Source of the DNA: JBOFWL01 sp051653605 | GTDB lineage: Bacteria > Spirochaetota > Brevinematia > Brevinematales > Brevinemataceae | Assembly: GCA_051653605.1 (NCBI GenBank) | Contig: JBOFWL010000122.1 | Location: forward strand, 1 to 6,887 | Length of the DNA: 6,887 nucleotides | Reading direction: 5' to 3' | In this document: in pieces, positions 6,290 to 6,887 of the stretch | Layout of the letters: every line of letters starts with the position of its first letter | Numbering within the stretch: position 1 is the stretch's first letter | The notes under the pieces: model-generated | Databases searched by the model: none | Seen by the model: the letters and a program-made list of their open reading frames with translations, nothing else | What the model was told of the DNA's origin: nothing | Position numbers and translations under genes: made by a program

Positions 6290-6728
6290 AAGCTATGAAT
6301 TACCCGAGGACAGGATGTCCGAAGTGTCCCGATTACACGGATGTAATAGAGGGACGGAGGAGTTAGGAAAATCTGGGAATACGTTGAGCTATACAAAGCT
6401 ATGTAAGATAGAGCAGGTGCGTCATGGCAAAGGCTTTATTATCGAGGGGCAGACCCAAAGGAATGAAAGCTTAGTAAATGCTCTTAAGCAGGCTTGGGAG
6501 TGGAATGATTGGATAGCCGAGGGGAAAATTGGAAGTGTTATTGAGTTGGCTGAAAAGCTGAAAATTACCCGACGGTATGTGGAAAGAATATTAAATATGA
6601 GGTATTTATCCCCTAAAATCCAGTTAATGATATTAAAAGGAACCCAGCCAATTAGCTGGACGACACATACATTCATTAAGGTCTTACCCTCAAATTGGGA
6701 AGAACAGAGTAGGGAATTAAATCTATAA
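6279..6728 (+). pseudogene. Recombinase fragment 4: C-terminal helix-turn-helix region
   Basis: Removing one T near 6284-6287 joins fragment 3 to this frame as ...AELDL-RSYELPED.... The piece contains VRHGKGFIIEGQ, then LVNALKQAWEWNDWI and a helix-turn-helix-like segment SVIELAEKLKITRRYVERIL (about residues 86-105 of the frame), followed by YLSPKIQLMILKGTQPISWT. This matches the usual C-terminus of alphaproteobacterial-type recombinases (a basic strand, an E-G-Q, an R-Y-V-x-R-x-L helix, then an L-x-P-x-I-x-x-x-I-L-x-G-x-Q-P block). Annotation as a free-standing 149-residue protein from the TTG at 6279 would be misleading. Confidence 0.8.
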
Positions 6729-6748
6729 TAATTAAGGAATAAGAGTTA

Positions 6749-6769
6749 CGCCACTAACTATTAGTGGCG
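6749..6769. repeat. Perfect 9-bp hairpin after the recombinase remnant
   Basis: CGCCACTAA (6749-6757) and TTAGTGGCG (6761-6769) are exact reverse complements around a CTA loop, 20 bases after the recombinase stop. Only a weak T-rich stretch (ATATTTTC) follows, so it may be a poor intrinsic terminator for the + strand. Its position at the end of a mobile gene also allows a role as an element end or a structured site. Confidence 0.55.
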
Positions 6770-6814
6770 GATATTTTCATGAATGGGATCGTTGTTTTGG
6801 TGTTTTGAGAGTCC

Positions 6815-6887
6815 ATGCGGACGGCTACGATTTTACTCTTAATTCAACTCTCAATAGCATGTACTCCAATAAATTCTAGAGGGGTCT
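6815..6887 (+). CDS. Start of a probable lipoprotein or exported protein (partial at right edge)
   Basis: An ATG at 6815 opens a frame to the window edge: 24 codons beginning MRTATILLLIQLSIACTP. The pattern is a positive residue at position 2, a hydrophobic core of about ten residues, then L-S-I-A-C, which fits a lipobox with Cys16 as the lipidation site after signal peptidase II cleavage. The leucine sits one place further from the cysteine than the strict consensus, so ordinary export is also possible. A GAGAG site (6807-6811) lies 3 bases before the ATG, a short spacing. No promoter is obvious. The mature protein is not visible, so no function can be given. Confidence 0.45.
   Translation, partial: MRTATILLLIQLSIACTPINSRGV

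Larger units (their letters stand above)
4881..6728 (+). pseudogene. Large serine recombinase (resolvase/invertase type), broken by at least four frame disruptions
   Basis: Read across frames, the region encodes nearly a whole large serine recombinase of roughly 550-600 residues: a resolvase catalytic domain, a recombinase domain and a C-terminal helix-turn-helix region. These enzymes join or excise DNA through a catalytic serine near the N-terminus. The frame must change four times: between 5042 and 5057, around 5271-5290, at 5458-5461 (two bases lost from a GAGAGAG run) and at 5284-6287's far end, near 6284-6287 (one extra T). The first lesion removes the readable Y-x-R-x-S motif holding the catalytic serine, so the protein cannot be active. 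From the ATG at 4881, which has no ribosome site, a frame leads to KCIGYA (5025-5042), the expected start of the catalytic domain; the 40-odd codons before it are not recognised. The type is common in Alphaproteobacteria and their mobile elements. No attachment site or cargo gene was found. Confidence 0.85.

Noticed and set aside
1..6887. CRISPR array, tRNA, rRNA or insertion-sequence ends
   Set aside because: No regularly spaced direct repeats, no tRNA-like cloverleaf, no rRNA sequence and no matching terminal inverted repeats around the recombinase were seen by eye.

Overview
The window is A+T-rich bacterial DNA read almost entirely from the + strand. It holds one intact three-gene operon (promoter 512-540, genes 569-4502, terminator 4501-4528) set between decaying sequence. 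The organism cannot be named from this. Short intergenic hairpins, a gene remnant with stops, and a serine recombinase carrying several frameshifts suggest a genome with relaxed selection and old mobile DNA, such as a host-associated or intracellular bacterium. The recombinase C-terminus resembles the type common in Alphaproteobacteria, but it is mobile DNA and says little about the host.

Layout. 1-107: possible 3' end of a gene running in from the left, with two Cys-x-Cys motifs. 108-511: about 400 bases with no convincing gene but several inverted repeats. 512-568: a strong sigma70-type promoter with an extended -10, then a Shine-Dalgarno site. 569-1861: NCS1-family (cytosine/purine/hydantoin) permease. 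1870-2955: DUF917-family protein, the family linked to thiohydantoin desulfurization. 2955-4502: hydantoinase/oxoprolinase-family (HyuA-like) protein. 4501-4528: rho-independent terminator. 4542-4869: broken 3' part of a membrane-protein gene. 4881-6728: pseudogene of a large serine recombinase with at least four reading-frame breaks. 6749-6769: hairpin. 6815-6887: start of a probable lipoprotein or exported protein that runs off the right edge.

How the genes work together. The three operon genes are almost certainly co-transcribed (8-base gap, then a 1-base stop/start overlap). They form a compact transport-and-degradation unit: the permease brings in a small nitrogen heterocycle, and the DUF917 and HyuA-like proteins process a hydantoin- or thiohydantoin-like ring in the cytoplasm. 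No HyuB subunit, N-carbamoylase or local regulator is present. The exact substrate is inference. All three genes are undamaged while both downstream genes are wrecked, so the operon appears to be under selection.
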